Shown here piece after piece: positions 1 through 7,421 of a stretch of DNA of 64,000 bases (positions are counted from its first letter, which is position 1; every line of letters begins with the position of its first letter). A model generated the notes under the pieces. It searched no databases and had not been told where the DNA came from. It saw only the letters and a list, made by a program, of their open reading frames with translations. The stretch covers positions 1 through 64,000 of the forward strand of contig JAEZCA010000051.1 in the NCBI GenBank assembly GCA_023412665.1, in the 5' to 3' direction. A program made the translations under genes and the position numbers. The DNA is from Bacillota bacterium (GTDB lineage Bacteria > Bacillota > Clostridia > Acetivibrionales > DTU013).

Positions 1-39
1 TTATGAGCCGGTTGCTCTAACCAACTGAGCTAAAGGCCC
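1..39 (-). tRNA. tRNA-Met (CAT), 3' part outside the window
   Basis: The minus strand from base 39 reads as the 5' half of a tRNA, starting GGGCCTTTAGCTCAGTTGG, with an intact D arm and the 5' side of the anticodon stem ACCGG. The loop is CTCATAA, so the anticodon is CAT. The window edge cuts it just after the anticodon loop. Elongator Met is most likely; an Ile tRNA with a modified CAT anticodon cannot be excluded without the 3' half. Confidence 0.85.
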
Positions 40-45
40 TTATGG

Positions 46-118
46 CTCCTCAAGTAGGACTCGAACCTACGACCCTGCGGTTAACAGCCGCATGCTCTAC
101 CGACTGAGCTATTGAGGA
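46..118 (-). tRNA. tRNA-Asn (GTT)
   Basis: A complete cloverleaf is readable on the minus strand. The acceptor stem pairs TCCTCAA with TTGAGGA, the anticodon loop CTGTTAA gives anticodon GTT, and the T arm contains GGTTCGAGTCC. The discriminator base is G and CCA is encoded directly after it (bases 43-45). It is co-transcribed with the tRNA-Met 6 bp downstream. Confidence 0.95.
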
Positions 119-132
119 ACGAAACAAATAAT

Positions 133-161
133 ATTATACTTTCGAACACCTGACAGGTCAA
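133..161 (-). promoter_or_regulatory. Promoter of the tRNA-Asn/tRNA-Met operon
   Basis: On the minus strand a TTGACC -35 box (156-161) and a perfect TATAAT -10 box (133-138) are separated by exactly 17 bp, placing the start about 7 bp before the tRNA-Asn gene. This matches a strong SigA promoter of stable RNA genes. Confidence 0.85.
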
Positions 162-269
162 GAGCTTTTTTAATGAAATTTTTTATCTAGTGCAAAGCAG
201 CACTGTATATCTATTGATTTCTTTCCATTTTATCATTATGCTTTTAATTTCTCAGCGCCGAGCTTTTTT

Positions 270-500
270 CTAATGAGATGCTTTCCATTTAAGCAAAAGC
301 TCTCTGAATCTAGCTGCATGATGCCCTTCATCCTCTGCGAAATCCTTGAAGACCTGTTTGAGCTCTTCATCCTCAATCCTTTTCGAATACATCTCAAAAT
401 CCCTTACCAGCTCCGTTGAGTTTTCCCATGCTCTCAACAGCCTGTCATACTCAGTGTATTCTATTTCCGGCAATTCTTCATTTCCTATCCTTTTATCCAT
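270..500 (-). CDS. Small ferritin-like / rubrerythrin-type protein
   Basis: This 76-residue acidic helical protein has the E-x-x-H pattern of ferritin-like diiron proteins (FAEDEGHHAARF near residues 55-66) and an upstream glutamate-rich helix. It is only about half the length of a four-helix bundle, so it would have to dimerise to build a diiron centre. The start at 500 is chosen because GGAGG lies 6 bp upstream; the open frame extends 12 codons further without a ribosome-binding site. Family membership rests on the short motif, so function (oxygen or peroxide defence, iron binding) is inferred. It stands alone downstream of the rpoD terminator. Confidence 0.6.
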   Translation of the reverse strand: MDKRIGNEELPEIEYTEYDRLLRAWENSTELVRDFEMYSKRIEDEELKQVFKDFAEDEGHHAARFRELLLKWKASH

Positions 501-544
501 TGTAATCCTCCTGCCATCTTGGCTTCCAGCCCACAATAAAGCAT

Positions 545-578
545 AAACGAGGCGGGAAATATACTCACCGCCTCGTTT
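545..578. terminator. Terminator downstream of rpoD
   Basis: A perfect inverted repeat, AAACGAGGCGG (545-555) and CCGCCTCGTTT (568-578), lies between the rpoD stop and the ferritin-like gene. On the minus strand the second arm ends in TTTATGC, so it can terminate the dnaG-rpoD transcript. The arm symmetry would also allow it to work on the opposite strand. Confidence 0.7.
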
Positions 579-643
579 ATATGTTTTGCTAACAGCATTA
601 TACCTATAACAGGAAAAATAATCTATATATCCGATGCATTACA

Positions 644-1741
644 TTAATCAAGATAGTCCTTCAGCTTCTTGCTTCTGCTGGGATGCCTGAGCTTCCTGAG
701 CGCTTTGGCCTCTATCTGCCTTATCCTCTCCCTGGTTACATTGAACTCCTTGCCGACCTCTTCAAGGGTCCTGGCCCTTCCGTCATCCAGGCCGAATCTC
801 AGCTTGAGTACCTTTTCCTCTCTTGGTGTCAGAGTATCCAGTACTCCGAGCAGCTGCTCCTTGAGAAGTGTAAAGGCTGCAGCTTCAGCCGGCGCCGGAA
901 CATCATCGTCCGGGATGAAATCACCCAGATGGCTGTCCTCTTCCTCTCCGATAGGAGTTTCCAGAGACACGGGCTCCTGGGAAATCTTCATTATCTCCCT
1001 AACCTTGTCCACAGACATGTTCATTTCCTTTGCTATTTCCTCCGGGTGAGGATCCCTTCCCAATTCCTGCAGCAGCTGCCTTGATACTCTTATCAGCTTG
1101 TTGATGGTTTCTACCATATGAACAGGTATCCTGATAGTTCTTGCCTGATCAGCTATAGCCCTGGTTATGGCCTGCCTAATCCACCAGGTAGCATAGGTAC
1201 TGAATTTGAAGCCCTTTCTGTAGTCAAATTTTTCAACGGCCTTTATTAGTCCGAGGTTGCCTTCCTGTATCAGATCCAAAAACAGCATCCCTCTGCCCAC
1301 ATAGCGCTTGGCAATACTTACAACCAGCCTCAGGTTTGCCTCGGCAAGCCTCCTCTTGGCTTCATTGTCACCCTTTTCCATCCTGATTGCCAGATTTATT
1401 TCTTCATCTGCCGACAGCAGCGGTACCTTTCCTATTTCCTTAAGATACATCCTCACAGGATCGTCTATGCTGATACCTTCGGGAAGGGTAAGATCAAGCT
1501 CTTCCTCTACATTCTGCAGCTCCTGTATCTCTGCGTCTATGTCACCGACAACGTCAATACCCATATTCTCTACTGTTTCATATATTTTTTCTATCTGCTC
1601 GGGCTCCAGCTCGACCTCTTCAAAAGCATCCATTATTTCCTTATAGGTAAGCATACCCTTGGATTTGCCCTTTTCTACCAATTCCTTTAGAATCGATTTT
1701 CTGTTGGTAGTAATGGATTCATTATCATTCATCTTCATCAT
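644..1741 (-). CDS. rpoD: Primary sigma factor RpoD/SigA
   Basis: The 365-residue product is the housekeeping sigma-70 factor that directs RNA polymerase to vegetative promoters. Region 1.1-like sequence covers about residues 15-70. Region 2 (about 125-205) has the RLVVSIAKRYVGRGM and FSTYATWWIRQAI motifs, region 3 follows, and region 4 (about 305-360) has TLEEVGKEFNVTRERIRQIEAKAL, the -35-binding helix-turn-helix. Length is normal for Clostridia. The start overlaps the dnaG stop (ATGA type) and GGGAGGGG lies just upstream, so the pair is translationally coupled. A second ATG one codon downstream could also serve. Confidence 0.98.
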   Translation of the reverse strand: MMKMNDNESITTNRKSILKELVEKGKSKGMLTYKEIMDAFEEVELEPEQIEKIYETVENMGIDVVGDIDAEIQELQNVEEELDLTLPEGISIDDPVRMYLKEIGKVPLLSADEEINLAIRMEKGDNEAKRRLAEANLRLVVSIAKRYVGRGMLFLDLIQEGNLGLIKAVEKFDYRKGFKFSTYATWWIRQAITRAIADQARTIRIPVHMVETINKLIRVSRQLLQELGRDPHPEEIAKEMNMSVDKVREIMKISQEPVSLETPIGEEEDSHLGDFIPDDDVPAPAEAAAFTLLKEQLLGVLDTLTPREEKVLKLRFGLDDGRARTLEEVGKEFNVTRERIRQIEAKALRKLRHPSRSKKLKDYLD

Positions 1742-3558
1742 TTGCCCCTCCCTTCCTTCACGTAATTCTTGTCATTGATCGCGTTTATTTCCTGCATCAG
1801 ATTTGTCAACTCCAGTTTCAATTTAGCTTCCTCGCCGTCAGGAAGGCTGTTTTTATTTTTCAGCAATTCTATGACCCTATCCCGCCTTGACTCCAGCTTT
1901 AGTTTTTCTATATCTCTAATTTTGCCCAAAATCGCCTTTTGATTATCATCACAGTGACATTCTTCATTCAATATTCTTGCAAATTTGCCTGCATCTTCAG
2001 GAGAAACTATGCTCAGCAGCTCAGCAGGCGTTATTCCTTTACGTTCTTCGATTCTTTCGTAGAGGATTTGCGCAGTTCTTTTATTTTCTCCTGCTGTATA
2101 CTGATCTATCTTAAAATGCTCTTTTAAAGTGTTATATATACTGTTGTCAACACATAATAACGACATTATGAATCGTTCGTTATGTTCAATCCTGGCTTGT
2201 GTGCTTTCACCAGGCGATGATGTCTTTTTTGCTGCCTCAACAGCCTTCGCAAGCTTGAAGCTCTGCTTTCCTGCGGGCCTTGTTTTTCTGATAACCTCTG
2301 AGAGCATTGCCTCTTCTGATATTTCATATTCCCTGGAAAGCTTTTTGATGTACATTTCCCGTTCTAAAACATTGTCCACCCTGGCCATGACCCCGGCTGC
2401 CTTATTCAAAAATGCTATCCTTCCATCAGTCTTATCAATGTCATGCTCATTCTTTAGTGCTTTGATCTTGTATTCAACCAGAGGCAGGGCATTCTCCGCA
2501 AGCTTCCTGAATTTTTCAGGGCCATTCCTTTTGATATATTCATCAGGGTCCTTGCCGTCAGGAACCGAAAGCACCCGTACATTACAGCCAATATCGTTCA
2601 GCAGATCCAGTCCGCGCTGGGTTGCCGCCTGTCCTGCCGTATCTGCGTCGTATGAAATGATGATTTCATCGGCGTATTTCTTTAGTATCCTTCCCTGGCT
2701 TTCTGTCAGTGCTGTTCCCAGCGAGGCTACAACATTGGTTATACCGCTCTGGTGCAGTGATATCACGTCCATATAGCCTTCAACTATTATTAGACCCGAG
2801 CTTTCAGAATTTTTTGCAAAATTCAGTGCGTACAGATGCTTTCCCTTGTTATATGCAGGAGTTTCAGGGGAGTTCATGTATTTGGGGAGAGAATTATCCA
2901 GCACCCTTCCTCCAAAGCCTATAACATTTCCTCTTACATCAAAAATAGGAAACATGAGCCTGCCTTTAAACCTGTCATGCATTTGCCCTGAGCTGCTTTG
3001 CAGCACAAGACCGCTTTTTAGCATTTCATCACCGCTGACACCCTGTGTCTTCAGGTATTTGTACAAGCTGTCCCATTCATTATACGAGTATCCCAGTCCA
3101 AATCTTCTGGTAGTGTTTTCAGATATCTCTCTTTTTTTCAGGTAGGCTGCGGCAGCCTCCCCGTGTCTTGACTTTAAAGCTTCATTAAAATATCTTGCTG
3201 CCAAAAGATTAATGTTTAAAACCAGCTGCTTTAGTTTTGCCCTTTCCTCCTCTCTGGGATCATCACTTTCAGGAAGCATTATCTTTGCTCTGTCCGCCAG
3301 TAGTCTGACAGCTTCTACATAGTCCAGCTTTTCAGCCAGAGAAATAAACTGGAACACATTCCCTCCCTTGCCGCATCCAAAGCAATAAAATATCTGCTTC
3401 CCAGATTCAACGCTGAAAGAGGGTGTTTTCTCCCTATGGAACGGGCAAAGACCGAAATAGTTCTTTCCCCGCTTTTCCAATCTGACATACTCAGAGACAA
3501 CATCTACAATATCGTTATTGATCCTGATTTCTTCTATAATTTCATCCGAATATCTTAT
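1738..3558 (-). CDS. dnaG: DNA primase DnaG (start codon unclear, probably non-standard)
   Basis: DnaG makes RNA primers for replication. Seen are the CHC2 zinc finger (CPFH...YCFGCGKGG), the TOPRIM core with IIVEGYMDVISL and SYDADTAGQ, and a C-terminal DnaB-interaction region. The first standard start in frame is a TTG at 3480, which leaves 580 residues and removes the conserved N-terminus. The frame stays open upstream and encodes an RYSDEIIEEIR...DIVDVVSEYV stretch typical of primases, but holds no ATG, GTG or TTG before a stop codon. An ATA at 3558 lies 8 nt after AAGGA and would give 606 residues. A 2-nt TA expansion that split an ATG-GCT-ATA-AGA start is the alternative. Confidence 0.93.
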   Translation of the reverse strand: MRYSDEIIEEIRINNDIVDVVSEYVRLEKRGKNYFGLCPFHREKTPSFSVESGKQIFYCFGCGKGGNVFQFISLAEKLDYVEAVRLLADRAKIMLPESDDPREEERAKLKQLVLNINLLAARYFNEALKSRHGEAAAAYLKKREISENTTRRFGLGYSYNEWDSLYKYLKTQGVSGDEMLKSGLVLQSSSGQMHDRFKGRLMFPIFDVRGNVIGFGGRVLDNSLPKYMNSPETPAYNKGKHLYALNFAKNSESSGLIIVEGYMDVISLHQSGITNVVASLGTALTESQGRILKKYADEIIISYDADTAGQAATQRGLDLLNDIGCNVRVLSVPDGKDPDEYIKRNGPEKFRKLAENALPLVEYKIKALKNEHDIDKTDGRIAFLNKAAGVMARVDNVLEREMYIKKLSREYEISEEAMLSEVIRKTRPAGKQSFKLAKAVEAAKKTSSPGESTQARIEHNERFIMSLLCVDNSIYNTLKEHFKIDQYTAGENKRTAQILYERIEERKGITPAELLSIVSPEDAGKFARILNEECHCDDNQKAILGKIRDIEKLKLESRRDRVIELLKNKNSLPDGEEAKLKLELTNLMQEINAINDKNYVKEGRGK

Positions 3559-3725
3559 ATAGCCATCATCCTTTTTACCGCAATTGCGGCCGCTTGTTTC
3601 ATGTCATTGTTTTTTTGTCTATAACACACCCGCTTAAATAATATACGATAACATTCACCGAAATACTCTAATAATCTTCGACACAATTGTTTATAATCCT
3701 TCTTTTTGTTTAACTTTTTATTAGT

Positions 3726-3770
3726 AGCAAAAATAATAAAACCTCATTCCAAGTACACTCAGATGAGGCT
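3726..3770 (-). terminator. Terminator upstream of dnaG
   Basis: On the minus strand the arms CCTCAT (3763-3768) and ATGAGG (3742-3747) form a hairpin followed by TTTTATTATTTTT. It ends the transcript of the preceding 101-residue gene. The rest of the 300-bp stretch between that gene and dnaG shows no gene; it should contain the dnaG promoter, which I could not place. Confidence 0.7.
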
Positions 3771-3860
3771 TCATTCAACGGATTTAATTATATTCTACAG
3801 ATAATGTCGATAATCCTTCATGCCGCTGATTTTTTTTTTGAAATCAGGGCTTATTTGCAC

Positions 3861-4166
3861 TCAGAGAAGATCCTCAAGTATGTCCTGCAAGGATAACGGA
3901 GTTACTGTATTTTCCGCCAGCATACCTATGATGCTGACCATCTTTTCCTTATCAGTATGTACATTTTCAAATCTCTTTGTTTCAGATGACTTGCCATCGA
4001 CCTTTTTTACAATTTCTACGCCATAGGTCGTAATCATTGCCTCTTTTTCACAGTCATCCATCTCACTTGTCAAAAGGTAGTATTCAAGTTCAATTCTATT
4101 TCCCTGAGTTTCGTCGATTATTTCTCTTTCTGCTTCCCGGCATTTGTCTAATAGCTTGCATGACAT
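3861..4166 (-). CDS. Conserved hypothetical protein, DUF6514-like
   Basis: This 101-residue soluble protein carries a YYLLTSEMDD segment, a YGVEIVKK segment and a C-terminal NTVTPLSLQDILEDLL. That layout resembles a small family of unknown function in Clostridia (DUF6514). No catalytic motif is visible. It is a single-gene unit with its own promoter-like boxes upstream and a terminator downstream. The start is supported by CGAGGGGG about 10 nt upstream. The function is unknown; the family assignment is from memory of the pattern only. Confidence 0.7.
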   Translation of the reverse strand: MSCKLLDKCREAEREIIDETQGNRIELEYYLLTSEMDDCEKEAMITTYGVEIVKKVDGKSSETKRFENVHTDKEKMVSIIGMLAENTVTPLSLQDILEDLL

Positions 4167-4209
4167 AGCTGATACCCCCTCGAAATAATAAAAGCTTATT
4201 GCATGGGAT

Positions 4210-4237
4210 ATTATAACTTATTTACCTGACTTGTCCC
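4210..4237 (-). promoter_or_regulatory. Likely promoter of the DUF6514-like gene
   Basis: A perfect TATAAT (4210-4215, minus strand) lies 16 bp from a GGGACA -35-like box (4232-4237). The -10 box is strong and the -35 box is weak. Confidence 0.5.
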
Positions 4238-4378
4238 ATAAAAAAGTTTCGAGGGCATCTTATAATAAATATCACTATTCGACAATTTTACAAACAAACA
4301 CAAGCACATTAATAAACTTGCTGTCGTTTTTGAATATCTTTTAGCACAATTTTTATCTAAATAAAATAAGTACATTGA

Positions 4379-5416
4379 TCAGACTAATTCTATTATCTTC
4401 AATTTCTTTTGTGTTGCAAGATCGACAAAATTGTTTCCTGACTTGACGATAGGTCTTGATATATTAAATGGATTGATGTGAACGATTTCTCCGGTTATGC
4501 CATTGCTGAGCCTTACTAATTCCCCAAGATAATAGGAGGCTATGTTTTTAAGGAATACGCTTGTGACCCTGTTATCCAGTGTATTAAAATTATCCACCGA
4601 TATAATCTCGATTACATCAAACGGACACTGCTTATTTCTGTATACCCTGGTCGAAGTCATAGCGTCATACATATCAGCAACCGCTACGATTTTTCCAAAT
4701 TCATGTATTTTATCGCCCTTCATGCTGAAAGGATAACCGGACCCATCCTCCCTCTCATGATGTAGCAGTATGCCTTTGAGCACGTTTTCATCCAGACCCT
4801 TTATGCCTTCTGCTATCTTGTATCCATAGACGGGATGCTTCTTCATCTCTCCATACTCTTCACTTGTGAGAGAGCCTGGCTTATTCAATATTTCAGCAGG
4901 TATCCTGCTTTTGCCGAGATCATGCAGGAAGCCTGCAGTTATAAGCGACTTAAGCTTTATATAATCAAATTTGAGCCATTTTCCAATAAGCATGCACAAA
5001 AGTGCGACGTTGACGCTGTGGCTGTAGAGATATTCGTCGGTAGTCCTCATTTCATTGATACATGCTACTATTTCACTGTTTTCGTTGATTCTGGATAATA
5101 TGGAATTGGTTGTCTGATCCACACGCTGTGAGTCGATTTGTTTGCCTGTTGATATATCATGCAGGACACTTTTTACAGTGTTGAGATTTTCCTTATACTG
5201 CGCTTTGAAAAGTTCGGATCCGCTGACTTGAATCATTTCACCGGTGTCATCGTATATTCTTAACTTTACAAGGCCAAGCTTTTTGAGCCTTTCAATGACG
5301 TAGCTCTCAAGGACCGTTCCATCAGGTAATATAACGGCTCCGTATTCATTATAGATGTCCTCTGCTATTTTCATACCCGGTTTGCAGTCATTTACGCTTA
5401 TAAATACCCTTTTCAT
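4379..5416 (-). CDS. HD-GYP domain protein, predicted c-di-GMP phosphodiesterase
   Basis: The 345-residue protein has a central HD-GYP domain. The metal-binding and GYP signatures are visible: HSVNVALLCM, HDLGKSRIP, HPVYGYKI and HHEREDGSGYP (residues about 130-225). The N-terminal 100 residues resemble the DUF3391-like extension often found in such proteins, and the last 60 form a small beta domain. It is expected to hydrolyse c-di-GMP in the cytosol and could act on the PilZ-controlled motility genes at the other end of this window. It is a monocistronic gene; GGGGAG precedes the ATG. The substrate assignment is by family. Confidence 0.88.
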   Translation of the reverse strand: MKRVFISVNDCKPGMKIAEDIYNEYGAVILPDGTVLESYVIERLKKLGLVKLRIYDDTGEMIQVSGSELFKAQYKENLNTVKSVLHDISTGKQIDSQRVDQTTNSILSRINENSEIVACINEMRTTDEYLYSHSVNVALLCMLIGKWLKFDYIKLKSLITAGFLHDLGKSRIPAEILNKPGSLTSEEYGEMKKHPVYGYKIAEGIKGLDENVLKGILLHHEREDGSGYPFSMKGDKIHEFGKIVAVADMYDAMTSTRVYRNKQCPFDVIEIISVDNFNTLDNRVTSVFLKNIASYYLGELVRLSNGITGEIVHINPFNISRPIVKSGNNFVDLATQKKLKIIELV

Positions 5417-5611
5417 GTGTTGCTCCCCTGTAAATTGTGCTGTACTCCAAATGGATACGATTTGTCATTTTTCTTTATTTTATCACAATTTTTTCGAATT
5501 GTATATTCATGTCGCTGGTAAACATTAAAACTTGATACATGTAGAATATTATGTTAACATACAATGGTTGCTGAATGGGAAATAATCAACTCTGGAAAGG
5601 GGGGTTGGGAC

Positions 5612-5890
5612 ATGCAGTTAAATCAGTCGGACCGCACAAAGAAAATAGAGAAGATAATATCTGCCTTCAGCAAAATGCAAAAGCTCCCTAAGACCCTTAT
5701 TAGATACGGAACATACATTTTTACTGGAATTTTTGTAATAGGCATGATATTGGTTATACTTAACAATACAGTATTGCAATTTGATCCATATCTTGATATG
5801 GTTTCAAAGGAGATCGTCAAAACAAGCTTTGTTATAGCAGCTGAAGCAGTTATAGGCGGACTTATAATAGATTATGTGTTCAGAAAATGA
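5612..5890 (+). CDS. Small two-helix membrane protein of unknown function
   Basis: The 92-residue product has a basic N-terminus, a transmembrane helix around residues 34-54 (YIFTGIFVIGMILVIL) and a second hydrophobic helix at about 68-88, ending VFRK. I recognise no family. The ATG at 5612 is preferred over an upstream ATG at 5564 because GGAAAGGGGGG lies 7 nt before it. It is divergent from the HD-GYP gene and followed by its own terminator, so it is a single-gene unit. Confidence 0.65.
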   Translation: MQLNQSDRTKKIEKIISAFSKMQKLPKTLIRYGTYIFTGIFVIGMILVILNNTVLQFDPYLDMVSKEIVKTSFVIAAEAVIGGLIIDYVFRK

Positions 5891-5894
5891 GCAG

Positions 5895-5930
5895 AAACCG
5901 GCACATATATAGATGTAGCCGGTTTTATTT
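5895..5930 (+). terminator. Terminator after the small membrane protein gene
   Basis: AAACCGGC (5895-5902) pairs with GCCGGTTT (5918-5925) and is followed by TTATTTGC, starting 5 bp after the stop codon. Confidence 0.85.
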
Positions 5931-5950
5931 GCTTTGGATGTCCGATGATC

Positions 5951-6700
5951 CTAAAAGTCTGTCTTGATCTGCTCAGAGGATAGAATTCTGGTGCATAGTA
6001 TTCTTGTATCATTTTCACTGTATTTTCCTTCAATAGCACCTGTTCTTTCTATTATTTCACTTACCTCGCCCTCTGATGATACAACTATGTATTTGATATC
6101 ACCCGGTACAAAATCCAGCTTTGCAATTTGTGCAAGGTCATATTCTGCCTTTCCTCTTACTTCCGGATCATTGAATTCAGCTTCGGTCAGGCTCAGTATT
6201 TCATCATTATTGCCGGTTAGAAGAGGTACCCATCTCCACTCTCTTTCATCATAGAATCGTTTGTGTATCCTTCTGCCGCCAGTAACTGCATCGCCTTCAT
6301 AGAGCTTTACATGTCTGAGTATATTCATCAAATGGAGCAATGTCCTCTTATCCGCTGCATTGCCGACTTTCAAGTCCATGAGTAAGGTACTGATATACTC
6401 AGACAAGTCAGAGTTCTGGTGCATATATAGTACCGGATTGATTTTTTGATGTATGCCCCATTCTTTTTTCATACCAATGCCGTATCCACCATAAAAATCA
6501 AGATGCTCATGAAGCTGCGACAACGGCAGGTCGCAGAAGCATGTCATTGGAAACGCAATCTTGTATTCTCTGTCGGATTCATGAAAAAGATTTGAGTAGT
6601 TCTCCAGACAATACCTTGGAATAAAGCCATTCTCAAGAATGCCTGTCAGGTCATCCAGATCCCTGGTAAAATGGAAAAGTGTATTTGAACTGATAACTAT
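5951..6700 (-). CDS. AbiGi-like protein (abortive-infection antitoxin family), non-standard start
   Basis: The protein resembles the AbiGi family, the antitoxin half of the AbiG phage-exclusion pair. Seen are an N-terminal SSNTLFHFT stretch, NGFIPRY, then CFCDLPLSQLHEH and YGGYGIGMKKEWG, and an EWRWVP segment near residue 165. The first ATG in frame is at 6547, but it would delete the clearly homologous first 51 residues. Upstream the frame stays open to a stop at about 6707 with no ATG, GTG or TTG. An ATA at 6700 sits 10 nt after GGGAG and would give 249 residues; a 1-nt indel near 6707 is the alternative. No AbiGii-like partner toxin is adjacent, so it is an orphan. It lies in a run of accessory genes. 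Confidence 0.75.
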   Translation of the reverse strand: MVISSNTLFHFTRDLDDLTGILENGFIPRYCLENYSNLFHESDREYKIAFPMTCFCDLPLSQLHEHLDFYGGYGIGMKKEWGIHQKINPVLYMHQNSDLSEYISTLLMDLKVGNAADKRTLLHLMNILRHVKLYEGDAVTGGRRIHKRFYDEREWRWVPLLTGNNDEILSLTEAEFNDPEVRGKAEYDLAQIAKLDFVPGDIKYIVVSSEGEVSEIIERTGAIEGKYSENDTRILCTRILSSEQIKTDF

Positions 6701-6782
6701 GGCGCTTCATCTCCCTGCGAATCAAAATGCAATAATATTTTGCCCAATATTGAGCCGCAGAACAGCATAATTTATCGCCTCG

Positions 6783-7346
6783 TCAAAATTTCAGGAACAC
6801 CTTTGCGATGACATGATCCATTGGAATACAGCCTATCTCTCTGCTGTCTGTGCTTGCATTCCTGTTATCTCCCATTACGAACAGGCTGTCCTCAGGAACT
6901 GTTACCTTTCCCGGGAAAAACTCCATCTGTTCCTTGATGTAATGTTCAGAAAGGAGCTCATTGTTCCTGTACAGCTTTCCCTCCCTGTATTCCAATACAT
7001 CTCCGGGCATTCCTATGACTCTTTTTACCCAGTAATGCTCCTGCTGAATACCAAGTAGCTTATATGTGACAAGATTATATTTAATTGTTTCATATATATC
7101 GTCCTTCAGTGTCCTTGTTCTGTCAACACGGCTGTCTATTATAACGACATCCCCGTATGTAAATCCGGTTTTGAAGGTATGGGGCAGCTTGTTTATGAGT
7201 ATTTGATCCGCATGATAATATGTCGGTTCCATTGATATACCCTTAACATGTGTTGGCTGAGCGATAAAAATCACAATTACCAATGCCGCAATGATAGCTC
7301 CGGTTATATGCAATACCCAATCGAGTATCTCCCTGAATGTTTTCAT
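6783..7346 (-). CDS. lepB: Signal peptidase I
   Basis: LepB cleaves signal peptides from exported proteins at the outer face of the membrane. The 187-residue protein has one N-terminal transmembrane anchor (residues about 11-30), the catalytic serine in GISMEPTY (Ser38), the catalytic lysine in YWVKRVIGMPGD (about Lys108) and the conserved MGDNRNASTDSR box near the end. The single anchor and length fit the Gram-positive type. The nearest related functions are the SecD/SecF/YajC genes 5 kb away. GGAGGG precedes the ATG. Confidence 0.95.
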   Translation of the reverse strand: MKTFREILDWVLHITGAIIAALVIVIFIAQPTHVKGISMEPTYYHADQILINKLPHTFKTGFTYGDVVIIDSRVDRTRTLKDDIYETIKYNLVTYKLLGIQQEHYWVKRVIGMPGDVLEYREGKLYRNNELLSEHYIKEQMEFFPGKVTVPEDSLFVMGDNRNASTDSREIGCIPMDHVIAKVFLKF

Positions 7347-7421
7347 AAGGCCCTCCTAGCCGCATGTCCGTTTCCATGTTACCCCATATTATACCATGTA
7401 ATGGGAAAATAAAAAACCTTG

